64,000 nucleotides of DNA, taken from NCBI RefSeq assembly GCF_020524025.1, contig NZ_JAIVKN010000004.1:1-64000 (forward strand). The letters run 5' to 3'. The notes under the pieces are model-generated. The model was not told the DNA's origin, did not search any database, and was given only the letters and a program-made list of their open reading frames with translations. The DNA comes from Halobacillus litoralis (lineage in GTDB: Bacteria > Bacillota > Bacilli > Bacillales > Halobacillaceae). Below are positions 45,447-54,723 of the stretch, piece by piece (positions within the stretch are counted from its first letter, which is position 1; the number at the start of each line of letters is the position of its first letter). A program made the translations under genes and the position numbers.

Positions 45447-46250
45447 TTGAAGGGTTCAATAGGCAGGAAGTTATTCTTATACGTGATGGTTTTGCTCTGG
45501 ATTTCGACAGGCTGCAGCAGCCAGGATGCCGGCAGCACAGAAAGTGAAAAAGAAACAGACGTTGAACAAGTGATTGAGGAAGAAAATCTTAAAGGAAAAA
45601 ATGAGTCTGAAGTTAGTGAAAGCGCAGAACCTGGGGAAGAAAAGAGCACGATGGAAGAGGAATGGGATGTCAGTCAGTTACAGGTGATTCAGGGTTTTTC
45701 TGATATGGTCGATCATTTCTCCGTTCTTTCTTACTCCTTTGGTGTGAGTGGCGAAACAACCATCATTACTATGGAGTGGATGGGGGAAGAGCAGATAAAT
45801 GGAAAGCAAACGGACCACGTCAAAATGAATATGAAAGATAGCGGAGAGCCTGGTGAAAATATTGAGTTGTGGATTAATCAAGATGGAGAAGCGGAACAGT
45901 TAATTTCAAATGGTGAGAAAATGGAAAACGAACTAGTGAAAGCACCAGGTCAATCATATGTTATGATGCTTCTCATGCCTTTCAACTTTATGGAGAGTAG
46001 AGACGTTACGAGTATATTAATGGAAGAACAATCGTTTCCTAATGTGGATGTTACGAAAAAGGGGGAAGGGCGGAAGAAGATCGGGGATGTGGAAGTAGAA
46101 ACATACACTTATGACGTGGAGACCGAAGGGGAACCGTCTACTTGGGAGGTTGGCAATTTTGGAAACTTCCAACTATTAACGAGCTGGACGGTTCAAACGG
46201 ATGGAGTGGAATCAACTTTCGAAGTGCTTGATTTAAAGCTGAGAGACTAA
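45447..46250 (+). CDS. Lipoprotein with acidic linker, function unknown
   Basis: 267 aa. Starts at TTG 45447 behind AAGGGAGG. Signal peptide with lipobox ISTGCSS (Cys near 22), then a Glu/Ser-rich linker (residues 25-65). The folded domain contains SYSFGVSGETTIITMEWMGEEQ and ETYTYDVETEG; it is rich in beta-strand pattern and resembles LolA-like carriers only loosely. Shares the palindromic control region with the DUF4870 gene, so both may answer the same envelope or salt signal. Confidence 0.7.
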   Translation: MKGSIGRKLFLYVMVLLWISTGCSSQDAGSTESEKETDVEQVIEEENLKGKNESEVSESAEPGEEKSTMEEEWDVSQLQVIQGFSDMVDHFSVLSYSFGVSGETTIITMEWMGEEQINGKQTDHVKMNMKDSGEPGENIELWINQDGEAEQLISNGEKMENELVKAPGQSYVMMLLMPFNFMESRDVTSILMEEQSFPNVDVTKKGEGRKKIGDVEVETYTYDVETEGEPSTWEVGNFGNFQLLTSWTVQTDGVESTFEVLDLKLRD

Positions 46251-46287
46251 CTATGCTGTATGGTCTGGATAAATATCATGGTTCCAG

Positions 46288-46328
46288 CACCTCCATGTGG
46301 CGCGCTTCCGCCACATGGAGGTGTTTTA
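46288..46328 (+). terminator. Terminator of lipoprotein gene
   Basis: 15-bp perfect arms CACCTCCATGTGGCG and complement (46288-46302 / 46309-46323), then TTTT. Confidence 0.85.
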
Positions 46329-46469
46329 CTTATCTATATTTGGGGGTTTTAGAAGCAGGCTTACGTTCCTTTAGGTGTTTATATCTCTCTATGAATTCCC
46401 TCCCAAAACCCTTGCTTTCCTTTTCATCCCATAGTAATCTTGGGATTCAATGAAGGGAGTGGGGAGACC

Positions 46470-48605
46470 ATGAAGAAAGTGGTCATCTTAGCCGAAAAAC
46501 CCTCTCAGGCAAAAGCATATGCAGAGGCTTTTACGATTCAGGAAAAAACGAAAACTCACATACTATTAAAACCGGATGACACATTCCCAAATGGTGCGAC
46601 CATTACGTGGGGAGTCGGACACCTGGTGGAATTAAAAGAACCTCATGACTATAAACCGGAGTGGAAGCGGTGGAAGCTTGATCAACTGCCGATTGTTCCT
46701 GAAAGGTTCCTTGAGAAAGTTTCAAAAGGAAAGTGGGAGCAGTTTCAGGCGGTGAAACGGCTGTTTCAGCAGGCGGATGTGATCGTGAATGCAGCCGATG
46801 TCGACCGGGAAGGTTCGAATATCTTTTACAGCATTTTGCGCTTAACCGGCGTAAAGGGAAAGCCGGTCCGGCGGTTATGGATTAATTCTCTTGAGAAAGA
46901 TGAAGTGCGTAAAGGGTTTAAGCATTTACAAGATAACGAAAAAGACCTGCGTTTATTTGACGAAGCAAAAGCACGGCAGATTAGTGACTGGCTGGTAGGA
47001 ATCAATGCCAGTCGTCTGTTTACACTTCTTTTGCAGAAGAAAGGTTTCTCAAGCCACCTGTCCATTGGTCGCGTACAGTCGCCGACAGTGTACTTGATTT
47101 ATCAAAGGCATAAAGAAATTGAGAACTTTGTATCTGAACCTTTCTATCAAATCGAGGGACTGTTTCAATCAGAACAAGGCACGTATAAAGGATTAGCGAA
47201 GATAAAAGAAAAGGACAAATCTAAAGTGCAGACGCTTATGGACCAGTATGGGCTGAAGGAAAACGAAGCTCATAAAGGGGTGGTTCAGAAGGTCGACAAA
47301 AAGACAAGGTATCAAAAGTCACCAAAGCTGCACTCGCTGTCTACCTTGCAAAGTGTTGCGAACAGACGATGGAAATATACCCCATCGCAGGTGCTGAAGA
47401 CGATGCAGAAACTTTATGAGAAGCGTCTCGTCACCTACCCTCGAACAGACTGTAACTTTATTACTGATAATGAATTTGCTTATTTAGTGAAGAATTTGAA
47501 TGCTTATCAGGAAGCGATGAACGTCTCGTTCACACCAATATCATTGAAGCCTAATAAACGTTATGTCGATAGTCGTAAAGTTCAGGAACACTATGCCATC
47601 ATTCCAACAAAATCGGTTCCCAGTCAAAAGAAACTGAGTGGCTTAAGCCGGGATGAACAAAATATTTATCGTGAGGTTCTGGCCACAACTCTGGCGATGT
47701 TCCATACGGACTACATTTATGAAGAGACGACGATTTTCACACACGTCCAGGACTTACCGTTTAAATCAACGGGAAAACGTGAGGTGAGCAGAGGCTGGAA
47801 AGAGCTGTTCCCGAAGCCGTCTAAGGCTGGTGGAGAGAAAGAACCTTTACTTCCCGATGTTCAAAAAGGGGAAGAGGTAGGAGCGAAGCTTCATATTAAA
47901 GAAAGCATGACACAGCCGCCAAAGCCATATACGGAAGGGCAGCTGATTAATATGATGAAGACATGCGGGAAGCTCATGGATGATGAAGAAGACGTGGAAA
48001 TCTTGAAAGAGGTCGAAGGCCTCGGGACAGAGGCCACCCGTTCCAGTATTATTGAAACGATTAAAGCACAGAAATATATTGAAGTGAAAAAGAACAACGT
48101 GTCTGTGACCGATAAAGGCATTATGCTTTGTGAAGCTATTGAAGGTACGCTCTTATCAAGTCCCTCCCTTACGGCGAAATGGGAAGCGTATTTAAAGAAA
48201 ATTGGAAATGGCGAAGGCTCTAAACAGGTGTTTCTCAAGCAGACCGGTCAATTTATTGAAAAGCTGATTCAAGAAACCCCGGGCTCGATTGAACAAGTCC
48301 ACGTGAAAAGCACCGGCGAGAAGAAGAAGTGGAATGAACCGATTGCTAAATGTCCGGCTTGTGCTGCGGGGGAAATTATTGATCGATACAAGTTTTATGC
48401 GTGTTCTGCCTACAAAGACGGGTGCAGCGTAACATTTCCGAAAAGACTGGCCGGGAAGACGTTAACGCAGAATATGATTAAAACTTTGTGTGAAAAGAAG
48501 CGGACGAAGGTGCTGAAAGGATTTAAAGGAAAGAAAACGTTCAGTACCGCTTTAACACTGGATGAAGATTATAAAATTAAGTTCGATTTTAAAAAGAAAG
48601 CTTAA
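46470..48605 (+). CDS. topB: DNA topoisomerase III
   Basis: 711 aa, type IA topoisomerase. Toprim start KKVVILAEKPSQAKAYAEAF, acidic triad segment NAADVDREG, active-site Tyr in RLVTYPRTDCNFI, and GLGTEATRSSII near residue 525. A C-terminal zinc-ribbon-like part (CPACAAGEIIDRYKFYACS...C) follows. It relaxes negative supercoils and decatenates DNA. The ATG at 46470 follows GGAGTGGGGAG. Bacillus TopB has similar length. Confidence 0.93.
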   Translation: MKKVVILAEKPSQAKAYAEAFTIQEKTKTHILLKPDDTFPNGATITWGVGHLVELKEPHDYKPEWKRWKLDQLPIVPERFLEKVSKGKWEQFQAVKRLFQQADVIVNAADVDREGSNIFYSILRLTGVKGKPVRRLWINSLEKDEVRKGFKHLQDNEKDLRLFDEAKARQISDWLVGINASRLFTLLLQKKGFSSHLSIGRVQSPTVYLIYQRHKEIENFVSEPFYQIEGLFQSEQGTYKGLAKIKEKDKSKVQTLMDQYGLKENEAHKGVVQKVDKKTRYQKSPKLHSLSTLQSVANRRWKYTPSQVLKTMQKLYEKRLVTYPRTDCNFITDNEFAYLVKNLNAYQEAMNVSFTPISLKPNKRYVDSRKVQEHYAIIPTKSVPSQKKLSGLSRDEQNIYREVLATTLAMFHTDYIYEETTIFTHVQDLPFKSTGKREVSRGWKELFPKPSKAGGEKEPLLPDVQKGEEVGAKLHIKESMTQPPKPYTEGQLINMMKTCGKLMDDEEDVEILKEVEGLGTEATRSSIIETIKAQKYIEVKKNNVSVTDKGIMLCEAIEGTLLSSPSLTAKWEAYLKKIGNGEGSKQVFLKQTGQFIEKLIQETPGSIEQVHVKSTGEKKKWNEPIAKCPACAAGEIIDRYKFYACSAYKDGCSVTFPKRLAGKTLTQNMIKTLCEKKRTKVLKGFKGKKTFSTALTLDEDYKIKFDFKKKA

Positions 48606-48629
48606 AGTGAAAATGTATGGTTTACATGA

Positions 48630-48683
48630 GTCCCCGGCCGGCGTGTTATAAAATGAGCACGACGGGTCCGGGTATTTTTAATA
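48630..48683 (+). terminator. Probable terminator after topB
   Basis: CCCGGCCGGCGTG pairs imperfectly with CACGACGGGTCCGGG, then TATTTTTA. Confidence 0.45.
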
Positions 48684-48828
48684 TTATTACATCACACCCC
48701 CTTCTCTAAAAATGGTTAAAAAGAAGCTTACCTGCACAAAGGTGACACTCACAGGTGAACTTTCCTCAAGTACACTCTTTCCCTTCAATACATAGGATAA
48801 TTCAAACAATAGGAAGGGATTTGAGAAA

Positions 48829-49617
48829 ATGTACGTCAGGCCCTATGTTCAATATCCTTATTATGTAAATATGCCGATGTACGGCTATAGAAATCCTGCT
48901 GGTTACTGGCCTAATCTGAATCAGCAAAATGGATTTAATGATTATTACAGGATGATGGTAAAGGATTACGGATCCAATCCATTTGTTATAGATATTAATC
49001 AAGCGACGAAGCAGAACGATACGTATCGGACGGCTTTATGGACAGGATCAAACTTACAAGTTACCTTAATGAGTATTAATGTTGGCGAAGATATTGGTTT
49101 GGAAGTACATCCAGATGTCGATCAGTTTTTACGTATTGAACAGGGGCAGGGAATTGTTCAAATGGGAGAGAGTAAAAATAACTTAAATTTCGAAAGAGAT
49201 GTATATGATGATTACGCCATCATGATACCTGCTGGAACATGGCATAATGTAACCAATACAGGAAATACACCGCTTAAGCTGTATTCGATCTACGCTCCTC
49301 CCAATCATCCATTCGGAACTGTTCATGTTACCAAAGCCGATGCAGTGACTGCCGAGGAAGGCGGCGGGAAGGGAAATGGAAACAACCTTGTTTTCGGTAA
49401 GACACCAGACGAATGGGTGCAGTACACGGAATTTCTGGTTAACGAAGGGTTGGAAGATGTGAAAAGAGGGATAAATGCGACGCATATCCTCCAAGAATTT
49501 ATCCTGATGGGATTGCTTGTAGGGAAAGGATATACTCCTGAAAAGGCATATGAAACAGTAGAAGAATGGGAACGTACAGGGAAATCAAAACTCCTTCAAC
49601 AAAGTAAAAATATGTAA
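48829..49617 (+). CDS. Cupin-domain protein with Tyr/Pro-rich N-terminus
   Basis: 262 aa. The first 40 residues are rich in Tyr, Pro and Asn (YVRPYVQYPYYVNMPMYGYRNPAGYWPN), recalling spore-coat or surface proteins. The cupin core has GLEVHPDVDQFLRIEQGQGIVQMG and PAGTWHNVTNTGNTPLKLYSIY, giving a metal site of His/Glu. The last 60 residues are helical. Possible sugar-phosphate isomerase-like or coat enzyme; the role is not known. Confidence 0.72.
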   Translation: MYVRPYVQYPYYVNMPMYGYRNPAGYWPNLNQQNGFNDYYRMMVKDYGSNPFVIDINQATKQNDTYRTALWTGSNLQVTLMSINVGEDIGLEVHPDVDQFLRIEQGQGIVQMGESKNNLNFERDVYDDYAIMIPAGTWHNVTNTGNTPLKLYSIYAPPNHPFGTVHVTKADAVTAEEGGGKGNGNNLVFGKTPDEWVQYTEFLVNEGLEDVKRGINATHILQEFILMGLLVGKGYTPEKAYETVEEWERTGKSKLLQQSKNM

Positions 49618-49653
49618 TGGTTTAAAACAAATGGTGAAGACTCTGTAGAAGTT

Positions 49654-49700
49654 AAGTGCCTGACCTACACCTATTCATCCGGTGGGACTCAGGCACTTTG
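49654..49700 (+). terminator. Hairpin from the TCAGGCACTT repeat family, after the cupin gene
   Basis: AAGTGCCTGA (49654-49663) and TCAGGCACTT (49689-49698) are exact 10-bp arms; the T tail is short. This is the most regular example of the repeat seen in the window. Confidence 0.5.
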
Positions 49701-49795
49701 GTTACTTTTCTATATAGAAGAAACAGGGAGTATCCTTCCTTTAATCAAAACATGTTACGATAGCTCTAGGAAAATAAAGGAGGAAACTCATAACC

Positions 49796-50977
49796 ATGAG
49801 AAAGCTGTACTACATAGATCCATATAAAATGGAGTTTGAGTCCCAAGTAATGAGAGTAGATCAAGATGAACGTGGTTATTATGTCATTCTTAAAGAAACC
49901 GCGTTTTATCCCACGGGTGGCGGGCAGCCACACGATACAGGAACATTGAATGAAATCGAAGTGATTGATGTCGAAGAAGTAGACGGTGAAGTACGTCATT
50001 ATACGGAAGAAAAGCTGGATTCCGACACAGAATATGTACAAGGAAGCATTAATCAAGATCGTCGGATCGATCATATGCAGCAGCACTGCGGCCAGCATAT
50101 CATATCAGCTGTTTTTGACGACCAGTTCAATATTCCGACTACCAGCTTTCATTTAGGAAAAAAGACGGTAACGATTGATTTAAATGCAGAAGCACTCGAT
50201 GACGACTTATTACAGCAAGTTGAACAGCAGGTGAACCAGATTATTCGAAGGAATCACCCTGTCGAAACAAAATGGATGTCGGTGGAAGAGGCGGCAGAGT
50301 ATCCGCTTCGTAAACCGCTGGCTGTTAATGGTGAGGTACGCCTTGTGATCATTCCGAATGTTGATTACAACGGATGTGGAGGCACGCATCCTTCCTCTAC
50401 AGGTGAAGTCATGGCTGTTAAGTTCCTGGGTTGGACAAAAAACAAGAAGCAAGTACGCTTAGAGTTCGCCTGCGGTTACCGGGTGTTGGATATGCTTGGA
50501 CAGAAGCATCGAATACTAACCGAAATGAAACAGATCGTTCCTAAGCCAGAAGGGGAGCTGGTAGAGGAAGTGAACGAGCTGATCCGCTCCAGCAGGAAAA
50601 AAGATAAGAAAATGGCGGATCTTGAAGAACAACTCCTACAGTATGAGGCGCGTGATATCGTTTCTGAGTCACAGGATAATCGTGTCATTCAACGCATTTA
50701 TGAAGGCCGTTCCATCAAAATGCTCCAATCGCTGGGTAAATCCATTATGGAGGAAGCACCTCATGCTTATCTCATTCTTATTAGTGAACAGAAAGATCAA
50801 CTGCAGTTCGTACTCGCTCATGGATCAGACATTGATCGTAATATGAATGAAGTGGCTAAACAAGTCCTTCCTCTTATTGAAGGAAAAGGGGGCGGCAAAC
50901 CGAACTTTGTCCAAGGGGGCGGCAAAAAAAACATCCATGCAGATGTTTTTGCTGATCGAGTAAAGAACGTCCTGTGA
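49796..50977 (+). CDS. Alanyl-tRNA editing protein (AlaX-type, with DHHA1 domain)
   Basis: 393 aa. N-terminal AlaRS-like beta barrel (AFYPTGGGQPHDTG), editing zinc site HMQQHCGQH and CGGTHPSSTGEV, then a coiled coil (ELIRSSRKKDKKMADLEEQLLQYEA). The C-terminal DHHA1 region has GKGGGKPNFVQGGGKK. It hydrolyses Ser-tRNA-Ala or Gly-tRNA-Ala. ATG behind AAGGAGGAAAC. Confidence 0.88.
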   Translation: MRKLYYIDPYKMEFESQVMRVDQDERGYYVILKETAFYPTGGGQPHDTGTLNEIEVIDVEEVDGEVRHYTEEKLDSDTEYVQGSINQDRRIDHMQQHCGQHIISAVFDDQFNIPTTSFHLGKKTVTIDLNAEALDDDLLQQVEQQVNQIIRRNHPVETKWMSVEEAAEYPLRKPLAVNGEVRLVIIPNVDYNGCGGTHPSSTGEVMAVKFLGWTKNKKQVRLEFACGYRVLDMLGQKHRILTEMKQIVPKPEGELVEEVNELIRSSRKKDKKMADLEEQLLQYEARDIVSESQDNRVIQRIYEGRSIKMLQSLGKSIMEEAPHAYLILISEQKDQLQFVLAHGSDIDRNMNEVAKQVLPLIEGKGGGKPNFVQGGGKKNIHADVFADRVKNVL

Positions 50978-51088
50978 GTATTTCATAGGGCGTCAACCTT
51001 GTTAAAACAGCCTAATGGACGAGTCTGCCTGCTTGAGGAAGTCAAGGGCTGCCTATAGAATACAAACAGTAGAAGAAAGTGAGTGATC

Positions 51089-52051
51089 ATGATGCATAGA
51101 ATTGGTGTTTTAACGAGTGGAAAAGATGCACCGGGGATGAATGCAGCCATACGCTCAGTCGTACGGTCTGGCATCTATGAGGGCATTGAAGTGATTGGAA
51201 TCAAGTACGGGTTCCATGGCCTATTAAATGAAACAATGGAGAAAATGGATGCCGCATCCGTTGGTTCTATTCTCCAAAAAGGAGGAACGATTCTTCAAGC
51301 CTACACATCTGAAGAAATTGTTACCGAAGCTGGACAGGAGAAAGCCATCGAAAATCTGCAGAAACATGGAATCGATTCCCTTGTTGTCATTGGAGGGAAA
51401 GAGGCCTTAAGAGTCACAGCATCCCTTGCGGAGAAGGGTTTGCCGTGTATCGGCATTCCTGCCACCATTGATAATGATATCCCGGGCGTGGATGAGGCGG
51501 TCGGTTTCGATACGGCTTTAAATACGGTTATGGATTACATCGATCGAATTCGCGATACTGCATCCTCCCATGAAAAATCATCAATTATTGAAGTTATGGG
51601 GAAAGATACTGGAAACCTGGCATTATCCTCTGGTCTTGCAGGGGGCGCTGAAAATATTTTAATTCCAGAAAAGAAAGAAGATATTGAGGACATCGTCGAT
51701 AAGATGAAAAAGGGACCTTCGGGCGCTATGAGGTACAGCATGATTGTGGTAGCAGAAGGGAGTGTAAGTGGGAACGATCTCAACGTCAGACTTAAAGAAG
51801 AAGCAGGGATTGAATCTCGCCTAACCGTGTTGGGACATACACAGCGTGGCGGCGCTCCTACAGCAAGAGACCGTATTCTTGCCAGTCGTTTAGGTGCTTA
51901 CGCGGTTGAGCTGCTGTTGAATGACGAGTCAGGGAAACTGGTGAAGGTTGAAAATCAACAGCCAGTCAGTCAGCCTTTCAATGAGCTTTTCTCACAAAAA
52001 TCTCAAATTGATGAAAACCTGTACGACTTGTCTGGCAGACTTTCGATTTAA
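51089..52051 (+). CDS. Phosphofructokinase paralogue with degenerate ATP/Mg site
   Basis: About 320 aa and overall clearly PfkA-like: IGVLTSGKDAPGMNAAIRSVVRSG, PATIDNDIPGVDEAVGFDTALNTV, IDRIRDTASSHEK, SRLTVLGHTQRGGAPTARDRILASRLGAYAV. Canonical GGDGS (Mg-binding Asp and ATP glycine) is GGKEA here; GGDAPG is GKDAPG; the GSARF segment that holds the bridging Arg is QAYTS; and the HQR substrate Arg is Lys. The catalytic Asp of TIDND is kept. It is not next to accA or pyk, where the housekeeping pfkA normally lies. It may have lost kinase activity or changed phosphoryl donor. Confidence 0.85.
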   Translation: MMHRIGVLTSGKDAPGMNAAIRSVVRSGIYEGIEVIGIKYGFHGLLNETMEKMDAASVGSILQKGGTILQAYTSEEIVTEAGQEKAIENLQKHGIDSLVVIGGKEALRVTASLAEKGLPCIGIPATIDNDIPGVDEAVGFDTALNTVMDYIDRIRDTASSHEKSSIIEVMGKDTGNLALSSGLAGGAENILIPEKKEDIEDIVDKMKKGPSGAMRYSMIVVAEGSVSGNDLNVRLKEEAGIESRLTVLGHTQRGGAPTARDRILASRLGAYAVELLLNDESGKLVKVENQQPVSQPFNELFSQKSQIDENLYDLSGRLSI

Positions 52052-52083
52052 GAGCAAAGTACCTTTCATATAGAAGCACAAAG

Positions 52084-52116
52084 GGATCAGCTGAATGAAA
52101 AGCTGATCCTTTTTTG
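52084..52116 (+). terminator. Terminator of the phosphofructokinase paralogue
   Basis: GGATCAGCT (52084-52092) and AGCTGATCC (52101-52109) followed by seven Ts. Confidence 0.85.
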
Positions 52117-52119
52117 TTG

Positions 52120-52239
52120 TTGGAAACATCGTGGAAAGATTTACAGGTTAAAAATGATGGAAAAATCCCGCCGGATAAAGTTACGATGGTAGTAGAGTGT
52201 TTAATGGATATGGGAATAAATGAAAAAACTATGCGTTAG
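52120..52239 (+). other. Short open frame, possible remnant gene
   Basis: A 39-codon frame from TTG to TAG reads WKDLQVKNDGKIPPDKV then VVECLMDMGINEKTMR. The composition looks protein-like, but there is no ribosome site and it directly follows a terminator. Perhaps the tail of a deleted gene. Confidence 0.25.
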
Positions 52240-52250
52240 GGAGTTTACTC

Positions 52251-52640
52251 ATGGAACAAGTAAAGCGAATACTGTTAATCGTAATTGGAAGTGTATCTTT
52301 AGGTCTCGGTGTGTTGGGAATTGTACTTCCTCTTATTCCGACGACACCTTTTCTACTGTTAACAGCTGCGTGTTACGTGCGAAGTTCTGATCGTTTGTAT
52401 AACTGGCTGATGACAAATAAATGGTTTGGAACCTACATTCAAAATTATAAAGCAGGTCGGGGCATCCCGTTTAAAGCGAAAATATCGATGCTCGTTATGA
52501 TCTGGGGATCTTTTTTATTTTCGGCGTTTTATATCGCCCCCAACTGGTTTATGAAATTCGGCTTTATCTTTGGCGGATGCTTTTTTACTGTGGTAATCTT
52601 TCTCTCCAAAACTTATAAACCTGATAAGGAAGAGGCATAA
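52251..52640 (+). CDS. DUF454 (YbaN-type) inner-membrane protein
   Basis: 129 aa, three to four hydrophobic helices, with signature GIVLPLIPTTPFLLLTAACYVRSSDRLYNWLMTNKWFG near the start, which defines the family. Function unknown. ATG behind TTAGGGAG. Confidence 0.85.
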   Translation: MEQVKRILLIVIGSVSLGLGVLGIVLPLIPTTPFLLLTAACYVRSSDRLYNWLMTNKWFGTYIQNYKAGRGIPFKAKISMLVMIWGSFLFSAFYIAPNWFMKFGFIFGGCFFTVVIFLSKTYKPDKEEA

Positions 52641-52905
52641 TCCTGGCTTCAGGCGTTGTTAAACGTTGGTGCTGTTTTTTCATAGAATGTCATTTATGGA
52701 TAAGGGAGCTTATATGAAATCGGTATCTAACTAATTCCAAATAAAAGGGTTCACTTGGAATTTTTCGGTTGAGTGAGGGATAACCTGTATCTAATCGTGT
52801 TATGATTAAGGGTAGAGTGTTTTGTTATAATGATATGTTCACACCTCGCGGACTGCTCTTTACATTCTGGCTGTGTGAACAGGTAATACCATTGGAGGAT
52901 TAGAA

Positions 52906-53424
52906 ATGGATAATAATGATATATTGATTCGATTAAGATATGCGCTTGATATTAAAGATCAAGATATGGTCAAAATCTTTGAACTGGGCGGCGTTGATCT
53001 GACTAAAGAAGAAGTACAAAAAGTGCTGACAAAATCAGAGGACAGTTATGATGAATATGACGATGAAGACTTCGAAGATGAGGAACATATTAAATGCACA
53101 AACAGCATGTTAGAGTCTTTCTTGAATGGCTTGATTACTTTCGAGCGGGGACCGCAGGAAACGAAACCCGGTCAGCCTGATAAACCTGACCGTTCCATCA
53201 AGAATTACTCAAGCGTAAATAACGTCATGTTAAAAAAGGTTAAAATAGCACTGAAGCTGAAGAACGAAGATGTCATTGATATTTTAGATGCAGCAGGTGT
53301 CACAATAACCAAAGGGGAATTAAGCGCGATCTTAAGAAAAGAAGGGCACAAAAATTATAAAGAGTGCGGAGATAAGTATGCGAGAAATTTCTTAAAGGGA
53401 CTGACAATTAAATATAGAGGATAG
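52906..53424 (+). CDS. DUF1456 (YehS-like) protein
   Basis: 172 aa with two repeats of the DUF1456 unit: NNDILIRLRYALDIKDQDMVKIFELGGVDLTKEEV (residues 2-37) and NNVMLKKVKIALKLKNEDVIDILDAAGVTITKGEL. An acidic spacer (DSYDEYDDEDFEDEEH) lies between, longer than I expect for the family and in keeping with a halophile. ATG behind TTGGAGGA. Function unknown. Confidence 0.85.
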   Translation: MDNNDILIRLRYALDIKDQDMVKIFELGGVDLTKEEVQKVLTKSEDSYDEYDDEDFEDEEHIKCTNSMLESFLNGLITFERGPQETKPGQPDKPDRSIKNYSSVNNVMLKKVKIALKLKNEDVIDILDAAGVTITKGELSAILRKEGHKNYKECGDKYARNFLKGLTIKYRG

Positions 53425-53434
53425 TAAGGCCGAT

Positions 53435-53482
53435 GCCTGACTTCCAATGCTCTTTTTGAGTGTTGAGGGTCAGGCTTTTTTT
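53435..53482 (+). terminator. Terminator of the DUF1456 gene
   Basis: GCCTGAC (53435-53441) and GTCAGGC (53469-53475) followed by seven Ts; another member of the TCAGGC repeat family. Confidence 0.65.
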
Positions 53483-53648
53483 GGTTCATGACAGGAATGG
53501 GGATTTGGAACACATGGATTTCCAGGGATATATAGAAACCTATGGAAATAGACTTATTGAGAAAAGAAGGATATATACAAAAAGACCTGGTATTTGTAGC
53601 ATAAGCACTTTTTTTGATGCAGAGAAACCAATAAATAGGAGGTTCTTT

Positions 53649-54461
53649 ATGTCAGTTATCCTGGAAAACGCGACGGATGATGAACTGATCAGAGCCAATC
53701 AAAGGAATTTAATGGATTATTTCAAGTTAACAAGTGAGCACAGTGAAGACATTCATTACTACAAGGAGGAAGGTGTTGAAGGCCTTTATTGTCCGGAGTT
53801 ACCAGCAGGTGTTGTAAACCGTATCATAAAAACAGAGGAAAGGAAGGACAACCTGGCTCAAATGATTAAACGGGGATGCCGATTTTACCAAGGTAAAAAG
53901 AGCGCCTTGTTTTGGGAGGTATGGCCATCCATCTCACCATCCAATATGGAGGATATATTGAAGGGGGAGGGCTTTCGTTATTCCTCTGATTATCCAGCTA
54001 TGGCCATTCCACTTGATCAAGTTCAGCAGGAAGATTTGAATAATCTTAAGATTAAGGAAGTGGAATCAAAAGTGGAAGCGCGGTTGTTTGCAGATTTATT
54101 TCAGGAAATTTATCAACTGCCTGACATAGCTGGTAACAGTTTTTACGAGTTAGTAATCCATGCTGGTTTTAATGAAGACTTAGTATCTTATATTGGATAT
54201 GAGTATGGAAAGCCTGTTTGTATTTCAGTGGTTTATTACAGCGCCGGAGTCGCCGGGATATATAATGTTGGGACCAGGTCTGATCACTGCAGAAAGGGTT
54301 ATGGCAGGCTTATTACTGCTTATCCGCTTATGGATGCAAAAAAACGGGGCTATCAATATGCAGTTCTACAATCGTCTGATCAGGGAGAAAAGGTTTATCA
54401 GCGAATGGGATTCCGTGAGCAGTGCCGTGTTCTTCGTCTGGAAGGCGGAGGAAAGGCTTAG
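53649..54461 (+). CDS. GNAT-family N-acetyltransferase
   Basis: About 270 aa. The ATG at 53649 has AATAGGAGG ahead, so the open extension upstream is not used. The C-terminal GNAT fold shows VYYSAGVAGIYNVGTRSDHCRKGYGRLIT (acetyl-CoA pyrophosphate loop RKGYGR) and AVLQSSDQGEKVYQRMGFR. The N-terminal half is a degenerate GNAT-like or other domain. Transfers an acetyl group to an unknown amine. Confidence 0.8.
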   Translation: MSVILENATDDELIRANQRNLMDYFKLTSEHSEDIHYYKEEGVEGLYCPELPAGVVNRIIKTEERKDNLAQMIKRGCRFYQGKKSALFWEVWPSISPSNMEDILKGEGFRYSSDYPAMAIPLDQVQQEDLNNLKIKEVESKVEARLFADLFQEIYQLPDIAGNSFYELVIHAGFNEDLVSYIGYEYGKPVCISVVYYSAGVAGIYNVGTRSDHCRKGYGRLITAYPLMDAKKRGYQYAVLQSSDQGEKVYQRMGFREQCRVLRLEGGGKA

Positions 54462-54491
54462 GCATAAAAAACTAATACTTAAGAATAATTA

Positions 54492-54539
54492 AAACCACCT
54501 TCATAGGTTTAGTACTGCACCTATGAAGGTGGTCTTTTA
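54492..54539 (+). terminator. Terminator of GNAT gene
   Basis: 15-bp perfect arms ACCACCTTCATAGGT and complement (54494-54508 / 54519-54533), then TTTT. Confidence 0.85.
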
Positions 54540-54675
54540 TAAAAAGTCTTCACATTAACTTATGACTTGATGTTCTGTTTGGTATAACTGATGAATTGAG
54601 TTTCTATTAAAAATAATATACAACCGATCTCTTTTCTTAGGCCGTCGTTTGTGGGGTGAATTCTATAGCGAACCT

Positions 54676-54718
54676 AAAAGTAAACTCGTCAATTCATCTT
54701 CATGAACTTGACGGGTAA
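54676..54718 (-). terminator. Terminator of the Pel operon
   Basis: On the minus strand ACCCGTCAA and TTGACGAGT pair around a loop, just after galE, followed by TTACTTTT. Confidence 0.55.
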
Positions 54719-54723
54719 TCCTA

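Noticed and set aside
53460-53648. 63-residue N-terminal extension of the GNAT protein
   Set aside because: A strong AGGAGG precedes the ATG at 53649, and the extension overlaps the previous gene's terminator.
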